NCBI GenBank assembly: GCA_035477015.1
Contig: DATILB010000023.1
Location: 1 to 25,844, forward strand
Length of the DNA: 25,844 nt
From: SSC3 sp035477015
GTDB taxonomy: Bacteria > Actinomycetota > Actinomycetes > Propionibacteriales > Nocardioidaceae
Reading direction: 5' to 3'
Shown here: piece by piece, positions 25,399-25,844 of the stretch
Layout: every line of letters begins with the position of its first letter
How positions within the stretch are numbered: position 1 is the stretch's first letter
Program-made: the position numbers and the translations under genes
Notes under the pieces: model-generated
Seen by the model: the letters and a program-made list of their open reading frames with translations, nothing else
What the model was told of the DNA's origin: nothing
Database searches by the model: none

Positions 25399-25844
25399 CT
25401 ATTCGCAGGCCACCGTGGTCGGAGCGTCGCACTGGTCCGTGCCCTCACCGCCGTCAGCGAGATCGCCGGAGGTCGCCTCTTCGTACTCGCTGCCGCCCCA
25501 GATCTGGTCGTCGCCACCACGTCCGAAGAGCTTGTCGTTCCCAAGCACGCCCGACAGCTTGTTGGCGTTGTCGTCCCCTCGGAGCACGTCGTCGAACCTC
25601 GTACCCACGACGTCCTCGAGCCCACCGACCGAGACGGCGCTCTTCCCCACGAGGGCCTTGCCCGTCACCAGATCGAGGACCAGCCGCGCGGGGGCATCCA
25701 GCCACGTGGCAAGGTCCCAGCCTTCGCCACCGTCGAGCAGCACGGCGTCCTTCGTCTGGTACCAGAGCTCGTCGTCGCCCGGACCGCCGTAGCCGGATCC
25801 GCCGTACACGAGGAGGTTGTCGTTGCCCGAGCCGCCATAGGCGA
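25399..25844 (-). CDS. RTX-type calcium-binding repeat protein (N-terminus beyond window)
   Basis: The frame is open from the right edge to a TAG at 25399, giving about 148 C-terminal codons. Glycine/aspartate nonapeptide repeats of the hemolysin-type kind are visible: YGGSGNDNLLVYGGSG, GGPGDDELW, LDGGEGWD, GTRFDDVLRGDDNANKLSG, LGNDKLFGRGGDDQIWGG, and LADGGEGTDQCD near the end. Each GGxGxDxLx turn binds calcium in a parallel beta-roll. Such proteins are usually secreted; the signal peptide and any catalytic domain lie outside the window. It ends CDAPTTVACE with two cysteines, probably a disulfide cap. The start and full function cannot be judged. Confidence 0.88.
   Translation of the reverse strand, partial: AYGGSGNDNLLVYGGSGYGGPGDDELWYQTKDAVLLDGGEGWDLATWLDAPARLVLDLVTGKALVGKSAVSVGGLEDVVGTRFDDVLRGDDNANKLSGVLGNDKLFGRGGDDQIWGGSEYEEATSGDLADGGEGTDQCDAPTTVACE

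Noticed and set aside
25389..25625. N-terminal extension of FolD
   Set aside because: Overlaps the RTX repeat gene in another frame; FolD of normal length begins at 25388.

Overview
The window is high-GC DNA with frequent GTG starts, short intergenic gaps and ATGA/GTGA gene overlaps. Together with a monomeric NADP-isocitrate dehydrogenase and the folD / DUF3017 / mdh neighbourhood, this points to an actinobacterium. It looks most like Nocardioides or a relative; the genus is an inference from gene content, not a proof. I see no rRNA, tRNA, CRISPR array, insertion sequence, integrase or replication origin.

Layout. (1) 1-2002, minus strand: a CNNM/CBS membrane protein followed by a secretory-lipase-type hydrolase that runs off the left edge. 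(2) 2077-3183, plus: a tandem double-GNAT acetyltransferase. (3) 3263-6555, plus: a tight ABC-2 exporter unit (ATPase, permease, secreted protein with a C-terminal anchor) followed by a lipoprotein. (4) 11739-6573, minus: a five-gene operon of adaptor with an embedded peptidoglycan-binding domain, MacB-type ATPase, MacB-type permease, OmpR-family response regulator and histidine kinase. Every junction overlaps. (5) 11887-12747, plus, divergent from that operon: a lipoprotein with a duplicated Cys-Met motif. (6) 12934-19720, plus: two large RND pump genes flanking a very small adaptor-like lipoprotein. (7) 22388-19717, minus: icd and a small helical protein gene. (8) 22592-24219, plus: a small secreted protein and mdh. 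(9) 25844-24223, minus: the C-terminal part of an RTX-type calcium-binding protein, folD and DUF3017.

The central part (about 3.2-19.7 kb) is an envelope/export island: two ABC exporters, a tandem RND system, one two-component system and several lipoproteins. The most interesting signal is a repeated promoter element, two TCAG half-sites 11 bp apart. It lies upstream of the ABC-2 operon, on both sides of the divergent promoter between the MacB/two-component operon and the Cys-Met lipoprotein gene, and, in inverted orientation, upstream of the RND operon. An 11-bp direct repeat is what OmpR-family regulators bind, so the regulator at 7945-8622 may control all of these units as one regulon.

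The second notable point is the RND locus. A CzcA/CusA-like pump with intact TM4 acidic residues is paired with a paralogue lacking some of them, and the adaptor between them (143 aa) has no room for the usual hairpin and lipoyl domains. The right end is ordinary central metabolism (TCA cycle and one-carbon folate).
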